This document shows positions 16,121-25,757 of a DNA stretch of 64,000 nucleotides, one piece after another. Numbering within the stretch: position 1 is the stretch's first letter; the number at the start of each line of letters is the position of its first letter. The notes beneath the pieces are model-generated. The model was not told the origin of the DNA. It worked only from the letters and a program-made list of their open reading frames with translations, and made no database searches. A program made the translations under genes and the position numbers. Origin of the DNA: Rhodopseudomonas sp. BR0M22. Its GTDB lineage: Bacteria > Pseudomonadota > Alphaproteobacteria > Rhizobiales > Xanthobacteraceae. Where the stretch lies: the NCBI RefSeq assembly GCF_010907035.1, contig NZ_QUMK01000007.1, forward strand, positions 1-64,000. Reading direction: 5' to 3'.

Positions 16121-16343
16121 CTCAACTCCTCGTTGGCTGTCGGCTGTCTTGCGCCTCGAATGCCCGAGGCTGCGGAAGAAGGGTCGGTGTCACCAGTTGG
16201 GTTTCGAGCGCGGCGGTACAAGGGCACAGGCGGAGACATCGTGTCGCTGCCGGCGCAGGGAACCATGTTCGGTTCCGGTCGAGAGCATGCCCGAATGGTG
16301 CGGCGGCTTTGGGAGAGGCCGGCAATGCCGTAGACTGGCGAGC

Positions 16344-17573
16344 ATGGCCAACCACGATTCCCACGCTTCCCTCACCCGCCGTCGCCTGCTGCAAATCGGA
16401 CTCTGCGTGTCGGCGATGCTGCCGGCGGTCACGGCCGTCGCAGCGCCGGCGGGCTTCGACGAATGGCGCGACGCATTCCGGGCGAAGGCGCTCGCCAAGG
16501 GCATCTCGCCGCGCACCTGGGATCGGGTGATGGGCTCGCTCGAACCAGACATGAGCGTGTTCAAGAACTTCCAGAAGCAACCTGAGTTCAATGAGCAGCT
16601 CTGGCAGTATATCAACCGGCGGGTGTCGGACTGGCGGATCACCGCCGGCCGCGAGGCGCTGCGCAAGAACGAAGCGCTGTTCGCCCGGATCGAGCGGGAT
16701 TTCGGCGTCGAGCGCGGCACGCTGCTGGCGCTGTGGGGCGTCGAGAGCGCCTATGGCGATCCGCTGGTGCAGCAGAACCATATGCGGCCGGTATTTCCGT
16801 CCCTCGCCGCGCTGGCGTGGCGCGAGCCGCGGCGGCGATCGTATTGGGAAACCGAGCTGATCAATGCGCTGCGGATCGTCGACAAGGGCTGGTCGACACC
16901 CGAAGAAATGCGCGGCTCCTGGGCCGGCGCCATGGGCCACAGTCAATGGATGCCCGAGGTGTGGCTGAACGTCGGCATCGACTATGACGGCGACGGACGG
17001 GTGTCGCCGTTCGGCCGGCCGGACGACGCACTCGGCTCGACCGCGAAGTATCTGGTCCGGCGCGGCAAGTATCACCGCGGCGAGCATTGGGGCTACGAAG
17101 TCGAGAGCCCCGGCGGCGCGGTCAGCGGTCGCCGCACATATTCGGAGTGGTCGCGCGCCGGCGTCTCCCGCGCCGACGGCCAGCCGTTTCCCAATTCCTC
17201 GGCCAGCGCGACGATGTGGGTGCCGGTCGAGGGCGGACCGAAATTCCTGATCGGGCCGAACTTCTACGCAGTGAAGAGCTACAACCCGTCGATGAACTAC
17301 GCTCTGGCGATCTGCCACCTCGGCGACCGCATTCTCGGCGGCAGCCCGTTCATCCATCCCTTCCCCGGATCGGAGCGCGCGCTGACGCTCGCCGAGGTGC
17401 AGGAGATGCAGACCCGACTGACCCGCGCCGGCTTCGACACCGGCGGCACCGACGGCCGGGTCGGCAACGACACCATGAAGGCGATCCGCGACTTTCAGCT
17501 CAAGACCGGCCTATCGCCCGCCGACGGCTACGGCGGCCTGAAGGTGCTGGCGCGACTGCGGCAGGGTGGATAG
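16344..17573 (+). CDS. Lytic murein transglycosylase (MltB-like, GH103) with peptidoglycan-binding domain
   Basis: 409 residues. The N-terminus 'SLTRRRLLQIGLCVSAML' has a twin-arginine-like motif and a hydrophobic core ending near AVAAPA, so the protein is exported. The catalytic domain contains the acid Glu in 'LWGVESAYGD' and 'GSWAGAMGHSQWMPEVW', typical of MltB enzymes that cut the glycan strand and form 1,6-anhydromuramic acid. The last 60 residues are a PG_binding_1 domain ('MQTRLTRAGFDTGGTDGRVG'). ATG 16344 is chosen because upstream in-frame sequence has no homology. The next gene starts 17 bases after its stop. Confidence 0.9.
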   Translation: MANHDSHASLTRRRLLQIGLCVSAMLPAVTAVAAPAGFDEWRDAFRAKALAKGISPRTWDRVMGSLEPDMSVFKNFQKQPEFNEQLWQYINRRVSDWRITAGREALRKNEALFARIERDFGVERGTLLALWGVESAYGDPLVQQNHMRPVFPSLAALAWREPRRRSYWETELINALRIVDKGWSTPEEMRGSWAGAMGHSQWMPEVWLNVGIDYDGDGRVSPFGRPDDALGSTAKYLVRRGKYHRGEHWGYEVESPGGAVSGRRTYSEWSRAGVSRADGQPFPNSSASATMWVPVEGGPKFLIGPNFYAVKSYNPSMNYALAICHLGDRILGGSPFIHPFPGSERALTLAEVQEMQTRLTRAGFDTGGTDGRVGNDTMKAIRDFQLKTGLSPADGYGGLKVLARLRQGG

Positions 17574-17590
17574 AGGCCGCAGGCTGTTCG

Positions 17591-18709
17591 ATGGTTCAAC
17601 ATCACTGGACGTGGCACCGGATCAAGGCGCTGGCGCACGAGGAGTGGCGCGAGCTCGTCACCTTCAATCCCAGCGACCGGCCCTGGCAGATGCCGTTCTC
17701 GGCGGCGCTCGCCGCCGGCGTGCCGATGCTGATCGGCGCCTACTTCGATCATCTCGACTACGGCCTGATCTCTTCGCTCGGCGGCATGGCGTTTTTGTAT
17801 CTGCCGCGCACGCCGCTGCACCATCGCATGGTGTCGATGATGGCGGCGGGGTTCGGCTATGCCGCCTGCTACACGCTCGGGCTGGTGGTGCATCTGCTGC
17901 CGTGGTTGCTGGTGCCGGCGATCACCTTCACGGCGATCGTTGTCACCATGCTGTGCCGGTTCTATCGGGTGGGACCACCGGGCAGCATGTTCTTCGTGAT
18001 GGCCGCTGCGATCGCCGCCTATACGCCAGGCGACCTGATGCAGCTGCCGCTGAAGGCGGGGCTGTTCGTGCTGGGCGGCCTGCTCGCGACCCTGATTGCG
18101 ATGATCTACTCGATCGTCGTGCTGCGGATCCGCGATCCGCTGCCGGTGCCGCCGCTGGCGATCGACGATTTCGAGCACATCGTGCTCGACTCCGTGGTGA
18201 TCGGCATCTTCGTCGGCCTGGCGCTGGCGCTGGCTCAGGCCCTGCAGCTCGAGCGGCCATATTGGGTACCGGTCAGCTGCCTCGCCGTGATCCAGGGCTT
18301 GTCGGTGCGCGCGATCTGGAATCGGCATCTGCACCGCCTGCTCGGCACCGCGATCGGCCTCGGCCTCGCCGCGGTGCTGCTGGCCCTGCCGCTGGAGAAA
18401 TGGAGCATCGCATTTGCGGTGATCGCGCTCAGCTTCGTCATCGAGACGGCGGTGATCCGGCACTACGGCTTCGCAGTGATCTTCATCACGCCGCTCACCA
18501 TCTTCCTCGCCGACGCCGTCACGCTCGGCCAGGAGCCGGCGCACCAGATCATCGAAGCGCGGTTCATCGATACCGTTGTCGGCTGTGTGGTCGGCCTGAT
18601 CGGCGGCGTCTGCCTGCACCACCCGGGCTTTCGCCATATGACGGCCCGCTTGATCCGCCGGCTGATCCCGGCCTATCTGATCCCAGCCAAACACGATCGG
18701 GGCGATTGA
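17591..18709 (+). CDS. FUSC family membrane protein (aromatic acid exporter-like)
   Basis: A 372-residue protein with two sets of hydrophobic segments separated by a charged linker (around 'LRIRDPLPVPPLAIDDFEH'), the duplicated FUSC layout. 'VPVSCLAVIQGLSVRAIWNR' and 'HRLLGTAIGLGLAAVLLALP' match the conserved core of AaeB/YccS-type proteins. Family members export aromatic carboxylates or are of unknown role. It follows the transglycosylase closely and probably shares its transcript. ATG 17591 has only a weak AGGCTG in front; the frame extends far upstream in a shadow of the preceding gene, which is not real. Confidence 0.82.
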   Translation: MVQHHWTWHRIKALAHEEWRELVTFNPSDRPWQMPFSAALAAGVPMLIGAYFDHLDYGLISSLGGMAFLYLPRTPLHHRMVSMMAAGFGYAACYTLGLVVHLLPWLLVPAITFTAIVVTMLCRFYRVGPPGSMFFVMAAAIAAYTPGDLMQLPLKAGLFVLGGLLATLIAMIYSIVVLRIRDPLPVPPLAIDDFEHIVLDSVVIGIFVGLALALAQALQLERPYWVPVSCLAVIQGLSVRAIWNRHLHRLLGTAIGLGLAAVLLALPLEKWSIAFAVIALSFVIETAVIRHYGFAVIFITPLTIFLADAVTLGQEPAHQIIEARFIDTVVGCVVGLIGGVCLHHPGFRHMTARLIRRLIPAYLIPAKHDRGD

Positions 18710-18794
18710 CCGAAAGTCAGGGTTTTGCCCCGGCCAAGCCGTGGAATAATACCCTTTCCGCCCTTTCTTCAGGATGTATCGCCGGATTTGAGCC

Positions 18795-19085
18795 ATGACC
18801 GACGTGCGCCCTCAGGCCGAGACCTTTCAAGCTCCGCTCGACGAAATCGTCTGGAACACCACTTTCCGCCGCGGCTTCGCCGAAGCCCGGTCAGGTCGCA
18901 CACCGAGCTACGATGACGAGGTGATGTTTCAGGACGGACTGGCCTGGGTCTACGAATGGGGCCGTCAGTTCGCCATCCTGGCGCCGCCGGACCTGCCACT
19001 CGTGCTGCCCGACGAGGGAGCGCTCAATCCTAAAGCGGTCGAGCTGTTTCGCGAACTGGTGATGCAGGGCGAAATCTGCACCTGA
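18795..19085 (+). CDS. Conserved hypothetical protein
   Basis: 96 residues, acidic, no signal peptide or membrane segment: MTDVRPQAETFQAPLDEIVW at the start and 'AVELFRELVMQGEICT' at the end. The centre 'FQDGLAWVYEWGRQFAILAP' looks like a compact folded domain. I do not recognise a named family. It has its own terminator and is probably a single-gene unit 85 bases after the FUSC gene. Confidence 0.65.
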   Translation: MTDVRPQAETFQAPLDEIVWNTTFRRGFAEARSGRTPSYDDEVMFQDGLAWVYEWGRQFAILAPPDLPLVLPDEGALNPKAVELFRELVMQGEICT

Positions 19086-19108
19086 TCAAGATCCACGCTT
19101 GAAGTCGA

Positions 19109-19143
19109 TCCGGGACGCGAACCGGCGCGTCCCGGACCATTTT
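19109..19143 (+). terminator. Rho-independent terminator
   Basis: TCCGGGACGCG (19109-19119) pairs with CGCGTCCCGGA (19126-19136) around a six-base loop, followed by CCATTTT. It ends the 96-residue gene and separates it from the convergent MCP gene. Confidence 0.7.
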
Positions 19144-19150
19144 CCGTTGG

Positions 19151-20839
19151 TTATGCCGCGCGCACGGTATCCAGGAAGCGGCTGACTTCGCCCTTCAACC
19201 GAGAGCTGTCCTTGGCCAGCGACTGCGCCGACGACAGAACCTGCGCCGACGCCGAACCGGTCTCGGTCGCGCCGCGCTGGACGTCGATCACGTTCGAGGA
19301 GACCTGCTGGGTGCCCTGTGCAGCCTGCTGCACGTTGCGCGAGATTTCCTGCGTCGCAGCGCCCTGCTCTTCGACCGCCGCAGCGATCGTCGAGGCAATC
19401 TCCGACAACTGCTCGATCGTGCCAGTGATCTGCTTGATGGCAGTCACCGAGTCGTTGGTCGCCGCCTGGATCCCGGAGATCTGCTGACTGATTTCGCCGG
19501 TCGCCTTGGCGGTCTGCTCAGCGAGAGCCTTCACCTCGGACGCAACCACCGCAAAGCCTCGTCCCGCCTCGCCGGCACGCGCGGCCTCGATCGTCGCGTT
19601 GAGCGCGAGCAGATTGGTCTGGCCGGCGATGGTGTTGATCAGCTCGATGATATCGCCGATCCGGGTCGCCGCCTTCGACAACTCGCTGACTCGGTCGTCG
19701 GTGGTGCGCGCCTGATTGACCGCATCCGCAGCGATCCGAGCGGAGTCCTGCACCTGCCGGCTGATCTCGCTGATCGACGAGCTGAGCTCTTCGGTCGCCG
19801 AAGCCACCGACTGCACGTTGGTCGACGCCTCTTCAGAGGCAGCCGCCACCGTCGAGCTGAGATGCTGGGCACGATCGGCGGCCTGCGTCAGCGTGCTCGC
19901 CGAGGCTTCCAACTCGGTCGAGGCGGACGACACCGTGTTGACGATCTCGCCGACGGCGGCCTCGAAGCCGTTCGCCATCTTCATCATCTCGGATCGACGC
20001 TGCTCGGCCTGACGACGCTCCGCTTCCTGCTGCTCGGCTTCGAGCTGACGGACGCGGATGGCATTGTCCTTGAACACCTGAACGGCCGCCGCCATCTTGC
20101 CGACTTCGTCGCGCCGTTCGGCATGCGGGACATCGACGCTCAAATCGTTCTGCGCGAGCCGCCCCATCGCCGCCGTCATGTCGACGATGCCGCGAGTGAC
20201 CGCACGGCCGAGGAACAAAAGACCCGCAACGATGATCACCACCATCACCACGGCACTGACGATGATCGCGGTGTAAGATGACGACAGCGCCGCGGCCGCG
20301 GCCTCGGCGCGGACAGACAGCAGCGAAGCCTCGGCCGCCACGAGGGCATCGACCTCCGTGCGTATCGCGTCCATCGACTTCTTGCCGATCCCTGACGAAG
20401 CAACTGCGCGCGCCTCGTCGACATTCCGTGACTTCATCAGGCCGATTTCTCGCTCGGCGACATTCTTGTGCCATTCAGCGGCGGATGCCGCGATCTGATC
20501 GAGCCGCTTCTGCTGCGCGGGATTGTCCGAGGTGAGCCTTTTGGTTTCGTCCCACGACGCTCTGAACAGTTTATCCGAGCTGCGATAGGGATCGAGGAAT
20601 TTGTCCTCGCCACTGATCAGATAGCCGCGCAAGCCGGTTTCGGCATCGACCATGGCAGCGACAATCCCCTTGGCGTTGTCCATTACCTTGTAGGTATGGG
20701 TCGTCATCTCGTTGTTGTACGCGAGGGTCGCCAGGTTGCGGACGATCAGCCCATTGGCAGCGAGCGATACGAACGCGATCAGAAAAAAGATACCTGCCAG
20801 CTTATAAGAGGTCTTCAGGTTGAGCAGTGAAGACAGCAT
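19151..20839 (-). CDS. Methyl-accepting chemotaxis protein with CHASE3-like sensor
   Basis: 562 residues. TM1 lies at about 10-32 and TM2 at about 185-208 ('[20 protein letters not shown]'). Between them is a helical periplasmic domain with '[20 protein letters not shown]', the CHASE3 signature. A HAMP region follows, then a signalling domain with the hairpin tip around '[20 protein letters not shown]' and '[16 protein letters not shown]'. It controls CheA activity; the ligand is unknown. ATG 20839 has AGAAGGAAAG upstream; an in-frame start at 20866 is less likely. It closely resembles the MCP at 54859-56562 in the C-terminal half. Confidence 0.92.
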   Translation of the reverse strand: MLSSLLNLKTSYKLAGIFFLIAFVSLAANGLIVRNLATLAYNNEMTTHTYKVMDNAKGIVAAMVDAETGLRGYLISGEDKFLDPYRSSDKLFRASWDETKRLTSDNPAQQKRLDQIAASAAEWHKNVAEREIGLMKSRNVDEARAVASSGIGKKSMDAIRTEVDALVAAEASLLSVRAEAAAAALSSSYTAIIVSAVVMVVIIVAGLLFLGRAVTRGIVDMTAAMGRLAQNDLSVDVPHAERRDEVGKMAAAVQVFKDNAIRVRQLEAEQQEAERRQAEQRRSEMMKMANGFEAAVGEIVNTVSSASTELEASASTLTQAADRAQHLSSTVAAASEEASTNVQSVASATEELSSSISEISRQVQDSARIAADAVNQARTTDDRVSELSKAATRIGDIIELINTIAGQTNLLALNATIEAARAGEAGRGFAVVASEVKALAEQTAKATGEISQQISGIQAATNDSVTAIKQITGTIEQLSEIASTIAAAVEEQGAATQEISRNVQQAAQGTQQVSSNVIDVQRGATETGSASAQVLSSAQSLAKDSSRLKGEVSRFLDTVRAA

Positions 20840-21343
20840 CGTCGTTGTTCTTTCCTTCTGGAGCAACTCGGCAAAACGCCTCTTTCGACACAGCCAACAG
20901 ATGGCAGATCAGCAATCACCTTGCCGTCGATACATCGAAAACAAGAGGACAGATGAGTTGATCGTCTCACAAGCAAGCCATGCCCGTACCCGCAGAACAC
21001 TAACGCGCGAGGCTTTCATCGCCATGTCGGGATCAAGTTCACCCCGCGCCTACAACAATTAGTAAACAATCCGAAATTACTTGAAATAACAGGATGTTTT
21101 CAATTCTGCATTGCGCAACTCAAGGCTCCACAACCGATTATCAAACCAGTAGACCTAGTACAAATACAGACACCCAGAGTCGTCACATCAATCGACGATC
21201 GCCACCCATCAGTTTTTATGATCACAGCGATAATAGCTACAGGCACCAACGGACTGGCGATTCTACGCAGCAGAACCGATCGAACGACTCAGCGCTGACG
21301 CGGGTAGACCGCCGAACGGAATTAGCTGCGAAATAATCGCCTG
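20840..21343. other. AT-rich gene-free stretch
   Basis: 500 bases of clearly lower GC than the flanks. Short frames (for example 21094-21336) have no ribosome binding site and look random. The MCP promoter should lie near 20860-20950. The low GC suggests acquired or degraded DNA, but no repeats or mobile-element remains are visible. Confidence 0.5.
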
Positions 21344-23185
21344 CTAACGAATCATCGCCGGCCCGGCGTCGGGCACCGCCACGTCGATGACGCGGAGCTG
21401 GACGCGCTCGGCACCTTGCCAGCGGTCGACGCTGAGGCTGCCGGCGACGTGGAGCGTCTGACCGCGGTTCTCGGTCAGGGCGTTGCCGAGCTTCTGGCCG
21501 ACGGCGCGGAACGCGATGCCATTGACGATCGCGCCATCGCCGGCCTTGAAGCGCAGCCGCAGATGGGCTTGGCCGACCTCGTCCGCATAGACGAGCTGAT
21601 GCGCCGGCAGTGCCACGATCGGCTCCGGATTGCCGGCGCCGAACGGCCCTGCCCGGTTCAGCGTCGCCGCCAGCTCTGTCGTGACACCGCGCGCCGACAC
21701 CGCACCGTCGACATACAGCTCGTTGACGTGGCGCGACTTGGCGACGTCGGCCGCCAGCGTCGTTTCCAGCCACGCACGGAATTCTGCAAGCCGCTCTTTC
21801 CGCAGCGTCACGCCGGCCGCCATGGCGTGGCCGCCGCCCTTCAGCAGCAAGCCGTCGTGCACGGCTTGGCGCACCGCCTTGCCAAGATCGACACCGGAGA
21901 TCGATCGGCCGGAACCAGTGCCGATGCCGCCGGGCTCCAGCGCGATCGCGAACGAAGGCCGCCCGAACTTCTCCTTCAACCGCGAGGCGACCAACCCGAC
22001 CACGCCGGGATGCCAGCCTTCGGACGCGGTGACGATCACCGCGCCCTTGTCCTCGAGGCCGAGCGACGCCATCGCCTCGGCTTCCGCCTGCGCCTCGGCC
22101 TTCTGCTCGATCTCGCGGCGCTCGCTGTTGAGGCGGTCGAGTTCGGCTGCGATGCGGGCCGCTTCGGAGACGTCCGATTCGAGTAACAGCCGGACGCCGA
22201 GATCGGCCCGGCCGATTCGGCCGCCGGCATTGATCCGCGGCCCCAGCATGAAGCCGAGATGCCACGCCTCCGGCGGTCCGTTCAGCCGCGCCACGTCCAT
22301 CAGCGCGGTGTGGCCGACATGGTCGCGCCGTCGCATCGCGATCAAGCCCTTGGCGACGAAGGCGCGGTTCAATCCGATCAGCGGCGCCACGTCGGCGACC
22401 GTGCCGAGCGCAACGTGATGCAGCATGTCGAGTAGGTTCGGCTCCGGCCGCTCGGTGGTCCAGAATCCGCGGTGCCGCAGCTCGCGATTGACCGCGACCA
22501 GCGTCATCAGCACCAGACCGACGGCGGCGAGATGACCGAGCCCCGACAGGTCGTCCGGCCGGTTCGGATTGATCAGCGCGTCGACCTCGGGCAGCTCGTC
22601 ACCGCATTGGTGATGATCGATCACCACCACGCCCATTCCGAGCCGCCGTGCTTCCGCCAGCGGCTCCAGGCTGGTTGTGCCGCAGTCGACAGTGATCAGC
22701 AGCGTCGCGCCTTTGCCCGCGAGCATGCGAATCGCGTCGATATTCGGGCCGTAGCCTTCGAAGATGCGGTCGGGAATGTGGATCAGAGGATCAAGCCCGC
22801 AGTGACGCAAGTGCCACGCCAGCAGTGCCGACGAGGTCGCGCCGTCGACATCGTAATCGCCGAAGATCGCGATCTGCTCGCCGCGTGAGGCGGCATCCGC
22901 GATCCGCTTGGCGCCGGCTTCCATCTGGGTCAGCGAGGCCGGATCGGGCATCAGCTTGCGAATCGTCGGATCAAGGAAGTCCTCGACCTGGTCGATCTCG
23001 ACGCCCCGCCCGGCCAGCACCCGCGCCAGCATCTCGGGCAATTGATAACGCTGCACCATCGCCTGCGCTTTGGCAGTGGCACGCACGTCGAGCCGGTCGC
23101 GCCACGCCTTGCCGGTGGCCGAGCGGGTCACGCCGAGAAATGCAGGCACGGTTTCGGGCGGCAAAATGGAAATGGGCGGCGTCAT
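21344..23185 (-). CDS. recJ: Single-stranded-DNA-specific exonuclease RecJ
   Basis: 613 residues. RecJ degrades single-stranded DNA 5' to 3' in recombination and mismatch repair. It has the DHH-family motifs: 'IFGDYDVDGATSSALLAWHL' (motif I), 'LITVDCGTTS' and 'VVIDHHQCGDELP' (DHH). The DHHA1 domain carries 'KGGGHAMAAGVTL', and an OB-like C-terminal domain follows. Length is normal. Located downstream of the HAD gene on the same strand, with a repeat element in between. Confidence 0.95.
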   Translation of the reverse strand: MTPPISILPPETVPAFLGVTRSATGKAWRDRLDVRATAKAQAMVQRYQLPEMLARVLAGRGVEIDQVEDFLDPTIRKLMPDPASLTQMEAGAKRIADAASRGEQIAIFGDYDVDGATSSALLAWHLRHCGLDPLIHIPDRIFEGYGPNIDAIRMLAGKGATLLITVDCGTTSLEPLAEARRLGMGVVVIDHHQCGDELPEVDALINPNRPDDLSGLGHLAAVGLVLMTLVAVNRELRHRGFWTTERPEPNLLDMLHHVALGTVADVAPLIGLNRAFVAKGLIAMRRRDHVGHTALMDVARLNGPPEAWHLGFMLGPRINAGGRIGRADLGVRLLLESDVSEAARIAAELDRLNSERREIEQKAEAQAEAEAMASLGLEDKGAVIVTASEGWHPGVVGLVASRLKEKFGRPSFAIALEPGGIGTGSGRSISGVDLGKAVRQAVHDGLLLKGGGHAMAAGVTLRKERLAEFRAWLETTLAADVAKSRHVNELYVDGAVSARGVTTELAATLNRAGPFGAGNPEPIVALPAHQLVYADEVGQAHLRLRFKAGDGAIVNGIAFRAVGQKLGNALTENRGQTLHVAGSLSVDRWQGAERVQLRVIDVAVPDAGPAMIR

Positions 23186-23249
23186 GGTCCGCGCAGATAA
23201 GCACGAAGGACCGATGGCGCAAACCGCCAGGAGGGTTGCCCGCTCCCCT

Positions 23250-23370
23250 GACGGTCACTGCGAGCGGAACGAAGCACTCCACCTCAGTGCACAGAACCGG
23301 ATTGCGCCGTCGCGGAGCCTGTACTCGGACGACGCGAAGGACGATCTGGGTGCTCCTCGCAGTGACGGAG
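23250..23370. repeat. Degenerate intergenic palindromic repeat
   Basis: Imperfect inverted arms around 'TCACTGCGAGCGGAACGAAG' (left) and 'GCTCCTCGCAGTGA' (right). It resembles the better-preserved element at 24148-24224 and lies between recJ and the haloacid dehalogenase gene. Boundaries are approximate. Confidence 0.5.
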
Positions 23371-23390
23371 AGGATTGACCTTCTCTCGGA

Positions 23391-24119
23391 TCAGCACCCA
23401 AGCTGGTCGGCGACGCCCGCCAGATCGTCGGCCACGATGGTCCAGTCGCCTGTGGCATCGAAGTCGATCGTCTGCAGGGGGCCGTATTCGGTCCGTCGCG
23501 GGATGAATGCCGTTTTCAAGCCCAGGGCCTGAGCGGCCTGAAGATCGTAATTGTGCGCGGCGACCAGCATCACCTCGGCCGGCTGCAGATTGAGCAACTT
23601 GGCGGCACCGAGATAGTTCTCCGCATCCGGCTTGTAGTGCCTGAAGACGTCGCTGCCGAGAACCAGATCCCACGGCAGCCCGGCGTTTTTCGCCATCCGG
23701 GTCAACAGCCCGACATTGCCGTTCGACAGCGGTGCCAGAATGTACTTGGTCTTCAGCCGCTCCAGGGCCGCGACGACGCCCAGCCACGGCTTCAACCGAT
23801 GCCAGCCGGTGACCATGTAATTGATATCGTCCTCGGTCAGTCCCTTGATGCCGAACTCGCCCACCAGCCGCTCCAGTGAGCGCCGATGCAATTCGTCGAG
23901 GGTGAGGAAGTCGGCTTGCGGATTGTTGCGCACGGCGTCCATCGACGGCACGTAGGCCTTCCGCCACCCATCGATCAATCCGGTCCAGTCGCCTTCGAGG
24001 CCACGCCCAGCCGCGTAGGCCGAGAGATCGTCGATCAGGCTGCTGCGCCAGTCGACCACGGTGCCGAACACGTCGAACAGCAGGGCTTGCACGTTTGTCG
24101 GTTCGGCTCTTCCGGCCAT
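23391..24119 (-). CDS. Haloacid dehalogenase, type II
   Basis: 242 residues of the HAD superfamily, closest to L-2-haloacid dehalogenases. Motif I 'LLFDVFGTVVDWRSSL' holds the nucleophilic Asp. Then 'PLSNGNVGLLTRMAKNAGLP' (motif II), a lysine in 'FRHYKPDAENYLGA' and 'MLVAAHNYDLQAAQALGLKT' (motif IV variant). Such enzymes hydrolyse 2-haloalkanoic acids to 2-hydroxy acids; many chromosomal copies have unknown natural substrates. ATG follows GGGAGG. It sits between recJ and the GNAT gene, flanked by palindromic repeats on both sides. Confidence 0.85.
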   Translation of the reverse strand: MAGRAEPTNVQALLFDVFGTVVDWRSSLIDDLSAYAAGRGLEGDWTGLIDGWRKAYVPSMDAVRNNPQADFLTLDELHRRSLERLVGEFGIKGLTEDDINYMVTGWHRLKPWLGVVAALERLKTKYILAPLSNGNVGLLTRMAKNAGLPWDLVLGSDVFRHYKPDAENYLGAAKLLNLQPAEVMLVAAHNYDLQAAQALGLKTAFIPRRTEYGPLQTIDFDATGDWTIVADDLAGVADQLGC

Positions 24120-24147
24120 CGTTGTCCTCCCTTGCGACGCATTTACG

Positions 24148-24224
24148 CGTCATTGCGGGCGAAGCGAAGCAATCCAGGTCCGCACACGTTACGTCTGGAT
24201 TGCTTCGCTTCGCTCGCAATGACG
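24148..24224. repeat. Intergenic palindromic repeat element
   Basis: Near-perfect inverted arms of 30 bases: 24148-24177 (starting CGTCATTGCGGGCGAAGCGA) and 24195-24224, separated by 17 bases. This would form a long hairpin. Related copies occur at 46121-46178 and, degraded, at 23250-23370. Confidence 0.85.
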
Positions 24225-24237
24225 ATAGCGTGTATTA

Positions 24238-24681
24238 CTAAAGCACCTTCCGATACTGCATGAAGCCGGAATCCTCGGCAATGCGGTCGTAGAGCAGACG
24301 TGCGGTGGTGTTGCCGGTTTGGGTCAGCCAGTGCACGCGGCTGCAGCCGTCGGCTTTGGCGCGCGCGTACACGGCTTCGATCAGCTTGCGGCCGAGGCCG
24401 AGCCCACGGGCGGTGTCGGCGACGAACAGGTCCTGCAGATAGCAGTAATCACCGACCGTCCAGCACGACCGGTGATAAATGAACTGCACGATGCCGGTGA
24501 GCGTGCCGTCGACATAGGCGCCGAGCAGATGCATCGGCTCGGCGGGATCGTGAAACCGCGCCCAGGTGACGTCGGAGACCTCGGGTGCAAGGGTCGCCTT
24601 GTAGAACTCCAGGTAGCCGGCCCACAGCGGCTCCCAGGCGGCCCGCTCGTCGGGGCCGACGGGACGAATCTCGACGGCCAT
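24238..24681 (-). CDS. GNAT family N-acetyltransferase
   Basis: 147 residues. The acetyl-CoA site appears as 'LQDLFVADTARGLGLGRKLI' with the Q/R-x2-G-x-G/A motif, followed by 'VHWLTQTGNTTARLLYDRI', typical of GNAT motif B. AAGGAGA precedes the ATG. Starts 12 bases after... it lies directly downstream of glpX on the same strand (12-base gap), so it is probably co-transcribed. Substrate unknown; possibly a small amine or amino acid. Confidence 0.86.
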   Translation of the reverse strand: MAVEIRPVGPDERAAWEPLWAGYLEFYKATLAPEVSDVTWARFHDPAEPMHLLGAYVDGTLTGIVQFIYHRSCWTVGDYCYLQDLFVADTARGLGLGRKLIEAVYARAKADGCSRVHWLTQTGNTTARLLYDRIAEDSGFMQYRKVL

Positions 24682-24693
24682 CCGACGATCTCC

Positions 24694-25698
24694 TTAATCG
24701 AGGTGGAACTTTTCGAGCTGGCGGTGGTCCGCCTTGATGTAGCGCACCGTGCCGGTGACCGACCGCATCACCACGGTTTCGGTCTGGATCACGCCCTTGC
24801 GGAACTTGACGCCGGAGAGCAGCGAACCATCGGTGACGCCGGTGGCGGCGAACAGGCAGTCGCCCTTCACCATGTCCTCGATCTGGTACACAAAGTTCGG
24901 ATCTTCGATGCCCATCGACTCGGCGCGGTTGCGCTTGGAGTGGGTGTCGAGCAGCAACCGGCACTGCATCTGACCGCCGATGCAGCGCAGCGCCGCTGCG
25001 GCCAGCACGCCTTCCGGCGCGCCGCCGGTACCCATGTAGATGTCGACGCCGGTGTTGTCCGGATCGGCGCAGTGAATCACGCCGGCGACGTCGCCATCGG
25101 TGATCAGCTGGACGCCGGCGCCGGTGGCGCGGATCTTGGCGATCAGTTCGGCATGGCGGGGCCGGTCGAGCACCAGCACGGTGATGTCGTGCACCGACAC
25201 GTCCTTGGCATTTGCCAGGCGGCGGATGTTGTCTTCGGGCGGCGCATCGATATCGATCACGTTCTTGTCGTAACCCGGACCGATCGCGATCTTCTGCATG
25301 TAGACGTCTGGCGCGTGCAGCAGCGTGCCGCCTTCGGCCATCGCCATGGTGGCGATCGAGCCCGGCATGTTCTTGGCGCACAGCGTGGTGCCTTCGAGCG
25401 GATCGACCGCGATGTCGACCTTCGGACCGGCGTTGATGCCGGCGCCGACCTTTTCACCGATGAACAGCATCGGTGCTTCGTCGCGCTCGCCCTCGCCGAT
25501 CACGATGGTGCCTTCGATCGGCATCTTATTGAGCTCGCGGCGCATCGCATCGACCGCGGCCTGGTCCGCGCCCTTCTCGTTACCGTGGCCGCGCAGCCGT
25601 GCCGCAGACACCGCGGCGCGCTCGGTCACGCGCACGATCTCCAGGGTCAGGATGCGTTCCAGCAACAATTGCGGCGGAACAGAAATGGTGGTCGACAT
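24694..25698 (-). CDS. glpX: Class II fructose-1,6-bisphosphatase
   Basis: 334 residues. GlpX dephosphorylates fructose 1,6-bisphosphate in gluconeogenesis and, in some phototrophs, sedoheptulose bisphosphate. Landmarks: 'EGTIVIGEGERDEAPMLFIG' with acidic metal ligands, 'DPLEGTTLCAKNMPGSIAT', and 'GTGGAPEGVLAAAALRCIGG'. GAGGAG lies before the ATG. Lies between hom (upstream, with a terminator between) and the GNAT gene. The order aminotransferase-hom-glpX-recJ is a familiar Rhizobiales neighbourhood. Confidence 0.95.
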   Translation of the reverse strand: MSTTISVPPQLLLERILTLEIVRVTERAAVSAARLRGHGNEKGADQAAVDAMRRELNKMPIEGTIVIGEGERDEAPMLFIGEKVGAGINAGPKVDIAVDPLEGTTLCAKNMPGSIATMAMAEGGTLLHAPDVYMQKIAIGPGYDKNVIDIDAPPEDNIRRLANAKDVSVHDITVLVLDRPRHAELIAKIRATGAGVQLITDGDVAGVIHCADPDNTGVDIYMGTGGAPEGVLAAAALRCIGGQMQCRLLLDTHSKRNRAESMGIEDPNFVYQIEDMVKGDCLFAATGVTDGSLLSGVKFRKGVIQTETVVMRSVTGTVRYIKADHRQLEKFHLD

Positions 25699-25712
25699 CG
25701 GCCCAGCTCCTC

Positions 25713-25743
25713 AAAACAGCGCCCCCGCGCTTGTGGCGGGGGC
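25713..25743 (-). terminator. Rho-independent terminator of hom
   Basis: On the minus strand GCCCCCGC and GCGGGGGC (25743-25736 with 25728-25721) form a stem with a seven-base loop, followed within three bases by TTTTG. It lies 15 bases after the hom stop and upstream of glpX, so glpX probably has its own promoter or relies on read-through. Confidence 0.75.
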
Positions 25744-25757
25744 TCGAATGTTACAAC

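Noticed and set aside
21094-21336. 80-residue plus-strand frame in the AT-rich gap
   Set aside because: Ser/Thr/Arg/Gln-rich random composition and no ribosome site.
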